Shown one piece after another: positions 23,887 through 34,900 of a DNA stretch of 60,079 nt. Origin of the DNA: CAVCAD01 sp036653735 (lineage in GTDB: Bacteria; Bacillota_I; Bacilli_A; RF39; UBA660); the NCBI GenBank assembly GCA_036653735.1, contig JAVVTI010000002.1:1-60079 (forward strand), given 5' to 3'. The number at the start of each line of letters is the position of its first letter. The first letter of the stretch is position 1. A model generated the notes under the pieces. It did no database searches and was not told the origin of the DNA. It saw nothing but the letters and a program-made list of their open reading frames with translations. Position numbers and translations under genes: made by a program.

Positions 23887-25056
23887 CTAAGCAATTATTT
23901 CAGAAACAACACCAGCACCAACTGTACGTCCACCCTCACGGATAGAGAATTTAGTACCATTTTCAATTGCTATCTTACTAATTAACTCTGCAGTTAAAGT
24001 TACATTGTCTCCAGGCATAACCATTTCAGTTCCTTCTGGTAATGTAAGTTCTCCTGTAACATCAGTAGTTCTAAAATAGAATTGAGGTCTATATTTACTT
24101 AAGAATGGAGTATGTCTTCCACCCTCTTCTTTACTTAATACATAAACTTCAGCTTTAAATTTATTATGAGGTGTAACGCTTCCAGGTTTAGCAAGTACTT
24201 GCCCTCTTTCAACGTCATCTCTATTGATACCACGAAGTAAAACTCCTGCGTTATCTCCAGCCTCAGCAAAATCTAATGATTTTCTAAACATTTCTATTCC
24301 AGTAACAACAGTTTTTTTAGTATCCTTAAGTCCAATAACCTCAACTTCATCATTAAGTTTTAATTGTCCTCTTTCAACTCTTCCTGTTACAACTGTTCCA
24401 CGTCCTGTAATTGTAAACACATCTTCAATACTCATTAAGAATGGTTTATCATTATCACGAACTGGATCTTCAATCCAAGCATCTACAGCAGTCATAAGTT
24501 CTCTAATAGCTTTTTCAGCTTCTGGATCACCTTCAATTGCTTTAAGAGCTGAACCCTTGATTATAGGAGTATTATCTCCATCAAATCCATATTCAGTAAG
24601 TAATTCACGAACTTCCATTTCAACTAGTTCTAAAAGCTCTGGATCATCTACCATATCAGTCTTATTAATGAATACTACCATTTTAGGTACACCAACTTGA
24701 CGTGATAATAAGATATGTTCTCTAGTTTGAGGCATAGGTCCATCTGTAGCTGAAACAACTAAGATAGCACCATCCATTTGTGCTGCTCCTGTAATCATAT
24801 TTTTTACATAATCAGCATGTCCTGGACAATCTACGTGAGCATAATGTCTTTTTTCAGTCTCATACTCAACGTGAGATGTATTAATTGTAATACCTCTTTC
24901 CCTCTCTTCTGGAGCTTTGTCTATATTTGCATATGAAACAAAATCACCAAAATATTTTGTAATTGCAGCCGTTAAGGTTGTCTTTCCATGATCTACGTGT
25001 CCAATAGTACCTATGTTAACATGGGTTTTTGAACGATCGAATTTTTGTCTTGCCAT
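23887..25056 (-). CDS. tuf: Elongation factor Tu
   Basis: 389 residues. GTP loop GHVDHGKTT, the switch segment RERGITI, DCPGHADYVKNM, NKTD, and a C-terminal REGGRTVGAGVVSEI. It delivers aminoacyl-tRNA to the ribosome. A sigma-A promoter (25091-25119) lies in the gap after fusA, so it also has separate expression. The order rpsL-rpsG-fusA-tuf is ancestral. Confidence 0.98.
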   Translation of the reverse strand: MARQKFDRSKTHVNIGTIGHVDHGKTTLTAAITKYFGDFVSYANIDKAPEERERGITINTSHVEYETEKRHYAHVDCPGHADYVKNMITGAAQMDGAILVVSATDGPMPQTREHILLSRQVGVPKMVVFINKTDMVDDPELLELVEMEVRELLTEYGFDGDNTPIIKGSALKAIEGDPEAEKAIRELMTAVDAWIEDPVRDNDKPFLMSIEDVFTITGRGTVVTGRVERGQLKLNDEVEVIGLKDTKKTVVTGIEMFRKSLDFAEAGDNAGVLLRGINRDDVERGQVLAKPGSVTPHNKFKAEVYVLSKEEGGRHTPFLSKYRPQFYFRTTDVTGELTLPEGTEMVMPGDNVTLTAELISKIAIENGTKFSIREGGRTVGAGVVSEIIA

Positions 25057-25090
25057 TTGTATTTCCTCCTTTTTCTATACATACATATAT

Positions 25091-25119
25091 ATTTTACCTA
25101 ATACTCACAAGAATATCAA
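25091..25119 (-). promoter_or_regulatory. Internal promoter for tuf
   Basis: TTGATA (25114-25119) and TAAAAT (25091-25096), spacer 17 bases, on the minus strand; AAGGAGG precedes the tuf ATG. Confidence 0.6.
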
Positions 25120-25144
25120 GTATAAATAACAATATTTGACATTT

Positions 25145-27214
25145 TTACACATTATTCTTTTTAATTATCTCTGCTTCAATGCTTTTTGGCACTTGCTCAT
25201 AATGATCAAAGAACATTTGTTGTGTACCTCTACCTTGTGTATTACTTCTAAGAGAAGTTGTATAACCAAACATTTCAGAAAGTGGAACTAATGCTTTAAT
25301 ACATAAATTCTTACCTCTTGACTCATTTCCTAGTGGTTTACCTCTTCTTGAAGTTAAATCTCCCATTACAGTTCCCATAAATTCTTCAGGAACAATAACA
25401 TCAACTTTCATAATTGGTTCTAATATAACAGGTTTACACTTGTTTTTAGATTCCTTTAGTGACATAGATGCAGCTATTTTAAATGCCATTTCAGATGAAT
25501 CAACATCATGATATGAACCATCAAATAAAGTACATTTAACATCAATCATAGGATATCCAGCAAGTACACCACCTGCTAAAGACTCTTGCAATCCTTTATC
25601 AATAACAGATATATATTCACGAGGAACAACTCCTCCAACTATCTTATCAACAAATTCATACCCTGCATCTTTATTAGGTTCAAACTTAACCCAAACATGT
25701 CCATATTGTCCACGTCCTCCAGACTGTTTAATATATTTACCTTCACAGTCTCCTTCTTGAGTTAATGTTTCTCTATATGCTACTTGTGGTTTACCAATTT
25801 TAGCATCTACATTAAATTCTCTTCTCATTCTTTCAACAAGAACATCTAGATGAAGTTCTCCCATACCTGCAATTAGAGTTTGACCAGTTTCATGATCAGT
25901 TGATGCTCTAAATGAAGGATCTTCTTTAGAAAGTTTTTGAAGTGCTACTCCCATCTTCTCTTGATCAGCTTTACTATTAGGTTCTATTGCAAGCTGAATA
26001 ACAGGTTCTGGAAATATCATCTTCTCAAGAATAACTTGACTCTTTTCATCACAAAGAGTATCTCCAGTAGTTGTATCTTTAAGACCAACAGCTGCTGCTA
26101 TTTCACCAGCATAAACCTCAGTAATTTCTTTTCTTTGGTTAGCATGCATTTGTAAAATACGTCCAACTCTTTCTCTATTTCCATTAGAAGAATTCATTAT
26201 GTAACTTCCACTTTTTAATACTCCAGAATATACTCTAAAGAAAGTTAAATTTCCTACAAACGGATCATTCATTACTTTAAATGCTAAAGCACTAAAAGGT
26301 TCTTGATCACTTGCTTTTCTTTCTATAGGGTTATCTTTCATATCAATACCTTTAACAGCATCAATATCAAGAGGACTAGGTAAGTAATCTAATACAGCAT
26401 CAAGTGCTAACTTAATACCTTTATTACCAAGTGCTGTTCCACACATTACTGGAAAGAATTCAACACTAAGAACTCCCTTTCTAATAGCTGTTTTTAATTT
26501 ATCAATAGGAATTTCTTCACCAGATAAATATGTTTCCATAAGTTCTTCATCAAAATAAGAAACTGTTTCTATTAATTCATTTCTCTTAGTACTTACAATA
26601 TCTTTTAGATCATCAGGAATATCTATTTCTTTATACTCTTCTAATGCTCCTCCATCAAATTCATAAGCTTTCATACTAACTAAGTCAATTATTCCTTTAA
26701 AGTTATCTTCTGCTCCTATTGGCCATTCTATTGGTGCACTAGAAGTAGTTAATCTATCTTTTATACTATCTAAACTAAATTCAAAATTAGCACCCATTTT
26801 ATCCATCTTATTAGCAAATATCATTCTAGGTACTTTGTATTCATCAGCTTGTCTCCAAACTTGTTCTGTTTGTGTTTCCACACCAGCTTGAGCATCAATA
26901 AGTGCTATTGCACCATCAAGTACTCTTAAACTTCTTTCAACTTCTATAGTAAAGTCAACATGCCCAGGTGTATCAATTATATTTAATCTATAATTTTTCC
27001 AATGAACTGTAGTTGCTGCACTAGTAATAGTGATTCCTCTTTCTTTTTCTTGTTCCATCCAATCCATTTGACTTTCGCCATCATGGGTTTCTCCAATTTT
27101 ATGAGTAACTCCAGCATGAAATAATACACGCTCTGTAAATGTTGTCTTACCAGCATCAATATGAGCCATGATACCTAAATTTCGAAGTTTTTCTAACGAT
27201 ACGTCACGTGCCAT
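25145..27214 (-). CDS. fusA: Elongation factor G
   Basis: 689 residues from the ATG at 27214 (AAAGGAG upstream), beginning MARDVSLEKLRNLGIMAHIDAGKTT; the longer reading to 27322 overlaps rpsG and has no ribosome site. GTPase motifs HIDAGKTT, RERGITI, DTPGHVDF, NKMD, and the C-terminal MFGYTTSLRSNTQGRG region are all present. It translocates the ribosome. Confidence 0.98.
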   Translation of the reverse strand: MARDVSLEKLRNLGIMAHIDAGKTTFTERVLFHAGVTHKIGETHDGESQMDWMEQEKERGITITSAATTVHWKNYRLNIIDTPGHVDFTIEVERSLRVLDGAIALIDAQAGVETQTEQVWRQADEYKVPRMIFANKMDKMGANFEFSLDSIKDRLTTSSAPIEWPIGAEDNFKGIIDLVSMKAYEFDGGALEEYKEIDIPDDLKDIVSTKRNELIETVSYFDEELMETYLSGEEIPIDKLKTAIRKGVLSVEFFPVMCGTALGNKGIKLALDAVLDYLPSPLDIDAVKGIDMKDNPIERKASDQEPFSALAFKVMNDPFVGNLTFFRVYSGVLKSGSYIMNSSNGNRERVGRILQMHANQRKEITEVYAGEIAAAVGLKDTTTGDTLCDEKSQVILEKMIFPEPVIQLAIEPNSKADQEKMGVALQKLSKEDPSFRASTDHETGQTLIAGMGELHLDVLVERMRREFNVDAKIGKPQVAYRETLTQEGDCEGKYIKQSGGRGQYGHVWVKFEPNKDAGYEFVDKIVGGVVPREYISVIDKGLQESLAGGVLAGYPMIDVKCTLFDGSYHDVDSSEMAFKIAASMSLKESKNKCKPVILEPIMKVDVIVPEEFMGTVMGDLTSRRGKPLGNESRGKNLCIKALVPLSEMFGYTTSLRSNTQGRGTQQMFFDHYEQVPKSIEAEIIKKNNV

Positions 27215-27227
27215 ATAATACTCTCCT

Positions 27228-27695
27228 TTACCATCTATAATGTGCAAAAGCCTTATTAGCCTCCGCCATCTTGTGTGTATCTTCTCTCTTCTTAACAGAA
27301 GCCCCTGTTCCATTTGCTGCATCCATAATTTCAGCAGCTAAATTCTCAGCCATTCCCTTACCTTTTCTAGTCTTAGAATACTGTACTAACCAGCGAAGAG
27401 CTAAAGCTTGACTTCTTTCATTTGTAACTTCCATAGGAACTTGATAATTACTTCCGCCAACACGTCTACTCTTTATTTCTAAAGAAGGCTTAATATTAGC
27501 AAAAGCACTTGTAAAAACTTCCATTGGATCTTTTGCAGTTTTCTTTTTTATAATGTCAAATGCATCATATAATATATTCTCAGCAATACCCTTTTTACCA
27601 TCTAACATAATAGTATTAACTAATTTAGTTATCATCTTAGACTTATAAACTGGATCTGCTAAAACATTTCTTTTTTCTGCTTGTCTTTTACGCAT
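27228..27695 (-). CDS. rpsG: 30S ribosomal protein S7
   Basis: 155 residues, standard. Beginning MRKRQAEKRNVLADPVYKS; signature KKGIAENILYDA and ENIKP-type segments; GGSNYQVPMEV and ALRWLVQYSKTRKGKGM follow. It nucleates the 30S head. AAAGGA upstream. Thirteen bases separate it from fusA. Confidence 0.98.
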   Translation of the reverse strand: MRKRQAEKRNVLADPVYKSKMITKLVNTIMLDGKKGIAENILYDAFDIIKKKTAKDPMEVFTSAFANIKPSLEIKSRRVGGSNYQVPMEVTNERSQALALRWLVQYSKTRKGKGMAENLAAEIMDAANGTGASVKKREDTHKMAEANKAFAHYRW

Positions 27696-27733
27696 AGTAA
27701 CTTTCCTTTCTTATTATTAATTATATTATTATA

Positions 27734-28144
27734 TTATTTAGGTCTTTTTGCACCATATTTACTTCTACCTTGACGTCTAGCATCAACTCCAGCAGTATCT
27801 AACGCACCACGTACAATATGATAACGACAACCAATAAGGTCTTTTACTCTACCACCACGAATTAAAACAACACTATGTTCTTGTAAATTATGTCCTTCAC
27901 CTGGTATATAACAAGTAACTTCTAAACCATTGCTTAACTTAACACGAGCATATTTTCTAAGTGCTGAGTTTGGTTTCTTTGGTGTCTTAGTAGCAACACG
28001 AGTACATACTCCTCTTTTTTGAGGTGAATTATAAGTAGTCTTACTTCTATCTTTAGAATTTACTCCTATTCCAAGAACTGGACTCTTACTATTTCTTTTC
28101 TTTTGGCCTCTTTTATTTCTAATCAATTGATTAATTGTAGGCAT
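27734..28144 (-). CDS. rpsL: 30S ribosomal protein S12
   Basis: 136 residues from the ATG at 28144 (a 13-residue extension is not supported). MPTINQLIRNKRGQ and TKTPKKPNSALRK are diagnostic, as is VKDLIGCRYHIVRG. It controls decoding accuracy. First gene of the str unit. The L7Ae-type gene (ybxF) usually found between rpoC and rpsL is absent. Confidence 0.98.
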   Translation of the reverse strand: MPTINQLIRNKRGQKKRNSKSPVLGIGVNSKDRSKTTYNSPQKRGVCTRVATKTPKKPNSALRKYARVKLSNGLEVTCYIPGEGHNLQEHSVVLIRGGRVKDLIGCRYHIVRGALDTAGVDARRQGRSKYGAKRPK

Positions 28145-28264
28145 ATGTTTCTCCTTTCTAATACACACTTCCAGGTGTATCATATCTTATAATATAATTA
28201 AGCATTCACAAACAGGAATGCTCAAATATGAATTAATAATACATCAAAAACACTCCATTGTCAA
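28145..28264 (-). promoter_or_regulatory. Promoter and structured leader of the rpsL-rpsG-fusA-tuf unit
   Basis: TTGACA (28259-28264) and TATTAT (28236-28241), spacer 17. The leader has a stem AGCATTC/GAATGCT (28201-28222) and a second small stem ATACAC/GTGTAT (about 28165-28180) just before the ribosome site. Neither is followed by a U run, so a protein-binding autoregulatory role is possible but unproven. Confidence 0.6.
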
Positions 28265-28312
28265 GCAATATTTTTACTATTTATATATTATTCCTAAAAC
28301 TTATTTTAATGA

Positions 28313-28726
28313 TTACTCTACGTTATTATTATAACCATTACTAATGAAATCTTTACATTTTACATAAGGGTTGTATTTAAGAAACATATCATTAGTAACC
28401 TCTACATAACCTTCACATGCTTTATTATTGTCATCTACTAATTTATTAATATAACCTTTTGATTCTAGAACCTTGCTATTAATTATGATGGACTTCTTCA
28501 CAATGTCATCCATATCGTTCTTAATATATTTCTTAGCACCTTTTTCTAAATCATTAAGCATATTTTTATAAACACTACTAATAACAATATCAGTATTTCC
28601 ATTTACATTATTTTTTTTATATAAACCTAGTACTGTTATTAAAATAATAGATGAAATTAAACAAAATATAAAAACGCATATAAATATTATTTCAGACTGA
28701 AGACCCCAACCATTTTTATTATTCAT
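28313..28726 (-). CDS. Single-membrane-span secreted protein, pseudopilin-like
   Basis: 137 residues: NNKNGWGLQSEIIFICVFIFCLI start with a membrane segment of about 20 residues (12-35), then a soluble domain of two helices and a C-terminal EGYVEVTNDMFLKYNPYVKCKDF segment with paired Cys. The pattern resembles minor pseudopilin-like proteins in gut Bacillota, but there is no prepilin cleavage motif. Function unknown. It lies between rpsL and the DHHW gene. Confidence 0.55.
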   Translation of the reverse strand: MNNKNGWGLQSEIIFICVFIFCLISSIILITVLGLYKKNNVNGNTDIVISSVYKNMLNDLEKGAKKYIKNDMDDIVKKSIIINSKVLESKGYINKLVDDNNKACEGYVEVTNDMFLKYNPYVKCKDFISNGYNNNVE

Positions 28727-28844
28727 TTCTAATCACCTTCTTAATTATATATTATTAAGCCTTTCTTTACAAGTATAAACGTATAAATAGAAATGTAATT
28801 ATTTATTTATAAGTTTATATAAATATTTTATTTATAATAATAAT

Positions 28845-29915
28845 TTATTTTAATATATTAGTATTATATATTAGAGTACTATAAAGAAATAATACATCTT
28901 GATTATTAAAATCAATATATTTATTAAGTAAATCACTATTAATATATCTTATATCAATTAATATAATTTTCCTATAAAAAGGAATGAGTAATGGAGCAAT
29001 ACTACTACCAAATGAATCTCTAAATATAACAAGTTCCTTATTATTATAAGCATTGTTATTAGAGATTTCTTCGTATGCACTACTACCACTTAAAAATACA
29101 TCATATGGGTCTATTCCCATTAGTTTATTTTCATTATATACTTTATCATATGTACTTTCAATATTATATAAAGAGGCTTCATCAAGTATTTTATTATTAT
29201 AATAAGATAAACTTTCACAAGGAATATTACTTGCTGCTTGATTATGAAAAGAACCACAAAAATTATTAAAAACATTTTTATTATATTTAAAATCATAATA
29301 ATCATTATTCATATCATTTAGTAATACTTTAACTACTTTTGATAATTTATCTTGTTTCCAGTGAGGATCAGTTAAATAATAATCATCAAGAGAAAGTACA
29401 TTAGAAATATCTATATAATTAAAGTTACTTAATCCTTTATTTATTTCTAAAAACATTTTATCATAGTCTATTTTTAAATATTTATCATTTACAAAATAGT
29501 TTTTATCAGGAATAATAGAATAATATACTTTATTATTCATTAAATATTTATTATATATACTATTTAATTTATTATTATTAATTCTTATAGCATTACTATT
29601 AAGAGGATATTCAATCTTAAATATATTATTATTTATTTCATACATATTATTAAAATCATAATTATTTAAAATCTTTGTACTAAAAAAGGATTTAACTTCT
29701 CTAAATTTATTTCTATATACCATTTGATCTGTTGAGTATTCATCCACTTCCTTAAAAAAACTACTATCTAATAATGATTTAATAGTTACTTTAGGAAATT
29801 GTTTTAATTTTCTTCTTTCAGACAAAGAAATATCACTATCCTTAGTAATAAAATTAAGGATTAAAAATACAAACAATATAAATACAAAAATTATTGATAA
29901 TATCTTATTTTTCAA
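28845..29915 (-). CDS. DHHW-family (AlgX/DltD-like) surface-modification protein
   Basis: 356 residues with a single N-terminal membrane anchor (4-24), a SERRKLKQFPK segment and, further on, YYLTDPHWKQDK (DHHW-type catalytic His) and FRDSFGSSIAPLL (SGNH-type Ser block). The family works with an MBOAT partner to O-acetylate or otherwise acylate exported glycans. The start is TTG at 29915 with AGGAGG five bases upstream. It follows the MBOAT gene with ten bases between. Confidence 0.8.
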   Translation of the reverse strand: MKNKILSIIFVFILFVFLILNFITKDSDISLSERRKLKQFPKVTIKSLLDSSFFKEVDEYSTDQMVYRNKFREVKSFFSTKILNNYDFNNMYEINNNIFKIEYPLNSNAIRINNNKLNSIYNKYLMNNKVYYSIIPDKNYFVNDKYLKIDYDKMFLEINKGLSNFNYIDISNVLSLDDYYLTDPHWKQDKLSKVVKVLLNDMNNDYYDFKYNKNVFNNFCGSFHNQAASNIPCESLSYYNNKILDEASLYNIESTYDKVYNENKLMGIDPYDVFLSGSSAYEEISNNNAYNNKELVIFRDSFGSSIAPLLIPFYRKIILIDIRYINSDLLNKYIDFNNQDVLFLYSTLIYNTNILK

Positions 29916-29925
29916 ACTTAACCTC

Positions 29926-31323
29926 CTAAAATCTAAAATATAAAAACGGATTAAAAGTAGAGTCTACTAAATACGAAACAACTATAATAAATAATATAAT
30001 AAGTATAATTATTTCTAAAGTTTCATATATCTTATTAAACTTTTTACTAGATTTAATTTTAATACATAAGTTATTTAATAAAGGTAAACATCCTACTACA
30101 GAAATAGCCAATAAGACAAAGTAACTCTTAAAGTAATAAATGCTTTCTTCATTAATAAGTGGTATATCACGCATAAAAAACATACTTTTTAAATTAATAA
30201 TTATTTCACTTATACTTGATGAATTAAATATAACAAAACTTATTAGAACAATTAATAAAGTATATATATGATTAATTATCTTTTTATTTTCAAACCATTT
30301 ACCCCATAATGTTTTTTCTAATAGTAAGAATGTAGCAAAGAAAAGTCCCCAGATTATAAAGTTCCATGAAGCTCCATGCCAAGCCCCGGTTAAGGCCCAA
30401 ACTATTATAATATTTCTAATCCATTTTACTTTGCTACACCTATTACCTCCTAAAGGAAAATAAATATAATCTCTAAAGAAACTAGATAATGATATATGCC
30501 ATCTTCTCCAAAAATCTGTAACACTTTTAGCAATATATGGGTAATTAAAATTTTCTAAAAACTTAAATCCAAACATCCTACCCATTCCAATAGCCATATC
30601 ACTATAACCTGAGAAATCAAAGTATATTTGAAGTGCAAAAGAAATAGATACTATCCAAAACTGGAGTACACTTTCATTTCCTTTATTAAGTAATTCAATA
30701 AGTAATCCTAAATTATTAGCAAGTATTACTTTTTTAGAAAGACCTATAATAAATCTTTTAATACCATAAGCAAAATTTTCAAAAGAAATATCTTTCTTCT
30801 TTAGTTCAGACTTAATAGTAACATATCTTACTATAGGACCAGCTACTAGCTGAGGAAATAATGTAACATATGTAGTAAAATCTATAAAGCTTTTATCTGC
30901 TTTTACTGCACCTTTATATACATCTATTACATAACTAAGTATTTGAAATGTAAAAAAGCTTATACCAAGAGGCATTATTATATTTCTTAAACTAATATTA
31001 AAACTAAAAATACTATTAATATTTTCTATAAAGAAATTAGTATATTTAAAGTATATAAGAAGACCTATATTAAATATTAATGAAATAATAAAATATACTT
31101 TCTTTTTCTTATTTAGTTTATTTTTTTCTATTAATAATGCTACAAGATAATTTACTATGCATGAAAAAATAAGTAATAAAACATATATTCCTTCTCCCCA
31201 AAAATAAAAAAATAAACTAAATATTAATAAAGTTATATTTTTAAATTTTTTAGGTACTAAAAAATATACTAAAATTACAGTAGGAAGAAATATAAATAAA
31301 AATGATATACTAGAAAATAGCAT
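29926..31323 (-). CDS. MBOAT-family O-acyltransferase
   Basis: 465 residues and about eleven membrane segments, matching AlgI/PatA/DltB-type proteins. The catalytic His is in LTGAWHGASWNFIIWG; the arginine-tryptophan segment FWRRWHISLSSFFRDYIYFPLGGNR is diagnostic. It moves acyl groups across the membrane onto extracellular glycans. DltB is less likely, as no dltA/C is near. Part of a three-gene unit with the DUF4358-type lipoprotein and the DHHW protein. Confidence 0.9.
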   Translation of the reverse strand: MLFSSISFLFIFLPTVILVYFLVPKKFKNITLLIFSLFFYFWGEGIYVLLLIFSCIVNYLVALLIEKNKLNKKKKVYFIISLIFNIGLLIYFKYTNFFIENINSIFSFNISLRNIIMPLGISFFTFQILSYVIDVYKGAVKADKSFIDFTTYVTLFPQLVAGPIVRYVTIKSELKKKDISFENFAYGIKRFIIGLSKKVILANNLGLLIELLNKGNESVLQFWIVSISFALQIYFDFSGYSDMAIGMGRMFGFKFLENFNYPYIAKSVTDFWRRWHISLSSFFRDYIYFPLGGNRCSKVKWIRNIIIVWALTGAWHGASWNFIIWGLFFATFLLLEKTLWGKWFENKKIINHIYTLLIVLISFVIFNSSSISEIIINLKSMFFMRDIPLINEESIYYFKSYFVLLAISVVGCLPLLNNLCIKIKSSKKFNKIYETLEIIILIILFIIVVSYLVDSTFNPFLYFRF

Positions 31324-31334
31324 AATTAATTTCC

Positions 31335-31799
31335 TTACTTAATCTTATTAAAATTATTTAATAGTTCTTTACTAAACTCATTATCCATAATAAGAATAAC
31401 TAGATTTCCTGAACTTTCTACTAAAACATTTTCCTCTTCAACTCCAACGCATATCCATTTTCTTGGGTTTACACTAGCTTTAATATCTTTTTTTAGTTTT
31501 AGAATATCTTGATCTTTTTTAGCTCTTAAGAGTACAACTGAGTGTGGAATAGATCCTACACCTGACTCACTAGCTAAAGCACTTTCAAACTCTATCTTAT
31601 CAGTGCCTAAATACTGACTAGCATTTTCTTTAGTTACCACAGTATTCATAAGCATCATAGGTTTCTCATCATCTTTAAGTGAAGAATAAACTTTAGTCAT
31701 TAAATCAGGTAATGTACCTTCAATATTCTTAACCTTTCCACAACCACTTAAAATAAATAGTCCACTAATAATACTAATTAAAATAATAATTTTTTTCAT
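31335..31799 (-). CDS. DUF4358-type lipoprotein
   Basis: 154 residues; the lipobox LSGC gives a lipidated Cys at 20. The body matches DUF4358 (GTLPDLMTKVYSSL..., SESGVGSIPHSVVLLRAK, VNPRKWICVGVEEENVLVES). Such lipoproteins often lie beside MBOAT/DHHW genes, and here it is first in that unit, behind its own promoter. Function unknown. Confidence 0.85.
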   Translation of the reverse strand: MKKIIILISIISGLFILSGCGKVKNIEGTLPDLMTKVYSSLKDDEKPMMLMNTVVTKENASQYLGTDKIEFESALASESGVGSIPHSVVLLRAKKDQDILKLKKDIKASVNPRKWICVGVEEENVLVESSGNLVILIMDNEFSKELLNNFNKIK

Positions 31800-31820
31800 A
31801 AAATCTCCTTTTCTTTATAA

Positions 31821-31849
31821 AGTATATCATAACCAACTATATAAAACAA
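31821..31849 (-). promoter_or_regulatory. Promoter of the DUF4358-MBOAT-DHHW unit
   Basis: TTGTTT (31844-31849), 17 bases, TATACT (31821-31826), just downstream of the rpoC terminator. Confidence 0.55.
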
Positions 31850-31889
31850 TTATATTTTTCTCCTGTTTACTTATAGAATTATTATATAA

Positions 31890-31919
31890 TAAAAAAGAAC
31901 AAAATAGTAATTTTGTTCT
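31890..31919 (-). terminator. Terminator after rpoC
   Basis: On the minus strand AGAACAAAAT and ATTTTGTTCT flank a TACT loop, then TTTTTTATT. Confidence 0.9.
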
Positions 31920-31927
31920 CTTTATAT

Positions 31928-34900
31928 TTAACTTTCTAAGAATGTTTCTTCTAGTACTTCAGATGAATCACCACTAAGTAATTCTTTTTCAAGTTCTAAT
32001 TCAAGATTAGAATATTGTTTTAAACCAGTACCAGATGGTATAAGTTTACCTAGAATAACATTTTCTTTAAGTCCGCATAAGTTATCTACTTTACCTCTAA
32101 CAGATGCATCTGTTAAAATTCTAGTAGTTTCTTGGAACGATGCTGCTGATAAGAATGAATCAGTTTCTAAAGATGCCTTAGTAATACCAAGCATAATTAC
32201 TTGTCCCTTAGCAGGTACTTTACCAGCTAAAATAATAGGTTTATTAGCTTCTGTAAAGTCTCTTAAATAAACTGCTAATCCTTCAATAAACTCAGTATCT
32301 CCAGGATCTAAGATTCTTATCTTTTGAATCATTCTCTTAACAACTGCTTCAATATGTTTATCTGCCACATCAACACCTTGAGATTTATATACTTTTTGTA
32401 TTTCTTTAAGTATATATTCTTGAGCAGTAAGTGGATCAGTTACAGCTAAAAGTTCTTTAGGAGCAACACTTCCCTCTGTAAGAGCTTCTCCAGCTATTAC
32501 TTTGTCTTTAAGCGAAACCTTAACTCTAGAATTATAAAGTGTAACATGTTCTCTAGTTTCAATATCATTAGTAACATAGATAATATGTTTACCTTTTTCT
32601 TCTTCTATTTTAGTAACTACACCATTTATTTCTGAAATAGTTGCTTTAGCTTTAGGAGTTCTTGCTTCAAATAATTCTTCAACACGTGGAAGTCCAAGAG
32701 TAATATCTCCTCCTCCAGCAACTCCACCAGTATGGAACGTTCTCATAGTAAGCTGAGTACCAGGTTCTCCAATACTTTGAGCTGCCATTATTCCTACAGC
32801 TTCTCCTACTTCAACAATATTACCTGTTGCTAAGTTAGTTCCATAACATTTCTTACATAAACCTTTATGAGTTTTACAAGTAAGAATACTTCTTATTTCA
32901 AGTTTTGTAATTCCAGCTTTAACAATTCTTTCTGCAATAGCTTCAGTTACAAGTTCACCCTTTTCAATTATAGTTTCTTTAGTCTTAGGATCAACTACTT
33001 TTTGATTAGTAAATCTTCCTATAATTCTTTCATCAAAGTTTTCAATCTTAGCACCACTATTTTCATCAACAAAAGCTTCTATTGTAAGACCAGCTATAGT
33101 ACCACAATCTTCTTCTTTAATAATTAAATCTTGTACTACATCAACAAGTCTTCTAGTTAAATATCCAGCATTAGCAGTTTTTAATGCAGTATCTGCTGTT
33201 CCTTTTCTAGAACCATGTGTAGATAAGAAGAATTCTTGTACATCTAGTCCTTCTTTAAAGGAAGCAAGTATAGGTATTTCAACAGGAGTACCATCAGGTT
33301 TACTCATTATTCCACGCATACCTGATAATTGTACTAACTGAGTTTTATTACCTCTAGCTTTTGAAGTAAGAATCATAGAAAGTGGATTACTTAGATTCTT
33401 TCCAGCTAAATCAACAAGATCATCTTGTACTTTATCTCTAGCTTCAAACCATAATTTAACTATTTTTCCATGACGTTCTTCATCAGTTATTAAACCACGT
33501 TTAAACTGTTTATTAATTTGATCAACAGTCTTTTGAGTCTCTGCTATAATTATAGGCTTCTTCTCACTAATTATAATATCAGCTAATGAAAATGTAATAC
33601 CAGCTACAGTAGAATACTTAAAGCCAAGATTTTTAAGTTTATCAAGCATAATAGAAGTCTCAGTTGTCTTATATCTTTTAAATACTTGAGCTATTACTTT
33701 TTCTAAATCTCCTTTAATAAATGCTACAGTAGGTTCTCTCTTAGCAACTTCCTGTACTAAATTTAATCCTTTTTCTATAAAGAATTTATCAGGAGTAACT
33801 CCTTCTAGGTTTTCTTTAGTAGCTTCATTTATATAAGGATAACTATCAGGAAGTATTTCATTAAACTTAATCTTACCAACAGTAGTAACTAAATACTTAT
33901 CCTTTTGTTCTTCTATAAATACTTTATGAGTAAAACTTGATACTGGGATACATATTCTAGTATGAAGAGTTATCTCTTTTCTTTCATATGCCATTAAAGC
34001 TTCATTTTCATTTTTATAAGCTTTTCCTTCATGTTCTTCTCCAGGAGTTTCTATAGTTAAATAATAGTTTCCTAGTACCATGTCTTGAGATGGAGTTACA
34101 ATAGGTTTACCATCTTTAGGACTAAGAATATTATTAGCTCCGAGCATAAGAATTCTAGCTTCACTTTGTGCTTCAGCAGAAAGTGGTACATGAACTGCCA
34201 TTTGATCTCCATCAAAATCAGCATTAAATGCTGTACAAACAAGAGGATGTAATCTTATAGCTTTACCACTTACAAGTCTAGGTTCAAAAGCTTGTATACC
34301 AAGTCTATGAAGTGTAGGAGCACGGTTTAGTAGTACAGGATGTTCTTTAATAACATTCTCTACAATATCCCAAACTCTCTCATCTTGTGCATCAATTAAT
34401 TTCTTAGCACCTTTTATATTATGAGCAAGTTCTTGCTCTACAATATCATGTATTACATAAGGTTTAAATAACTCTAAGGCCATATCCTTAGGTATACCAC
34501 ACTCACTCATCTTAAGGTTAGGTCCTACTACTATAACAGATCTACCACTATAGTCAACTCTCTTACCAAGTAAGTTTTGTCTAAAACGACCTTGTTTTCC
34601 CTTTAGCATAGAACTTAAACTTTTTAATGCTCTAGCTCCACTTCCTTGAACACTTCTTCCTCTTCTACCATTATCAATTAAAGCATCAACTGCTTCTTGA
34701 AGCATACGTTTTTCATTTTGTACTATTATAGTAGGAGCTCCAAGTTCTAAAAGTTTCTTTAAACGATTATTTCTATTAATAATTCTTCTATATAAATCAT
34801 TTAAATCACTAGTAGCAAATCTTCCACCAGGAAGTTGTATCATAGGTCTTAACTCTGGGGGTATAACAGGTAAAGCAGATATAATCATCCACTCTGGTCT

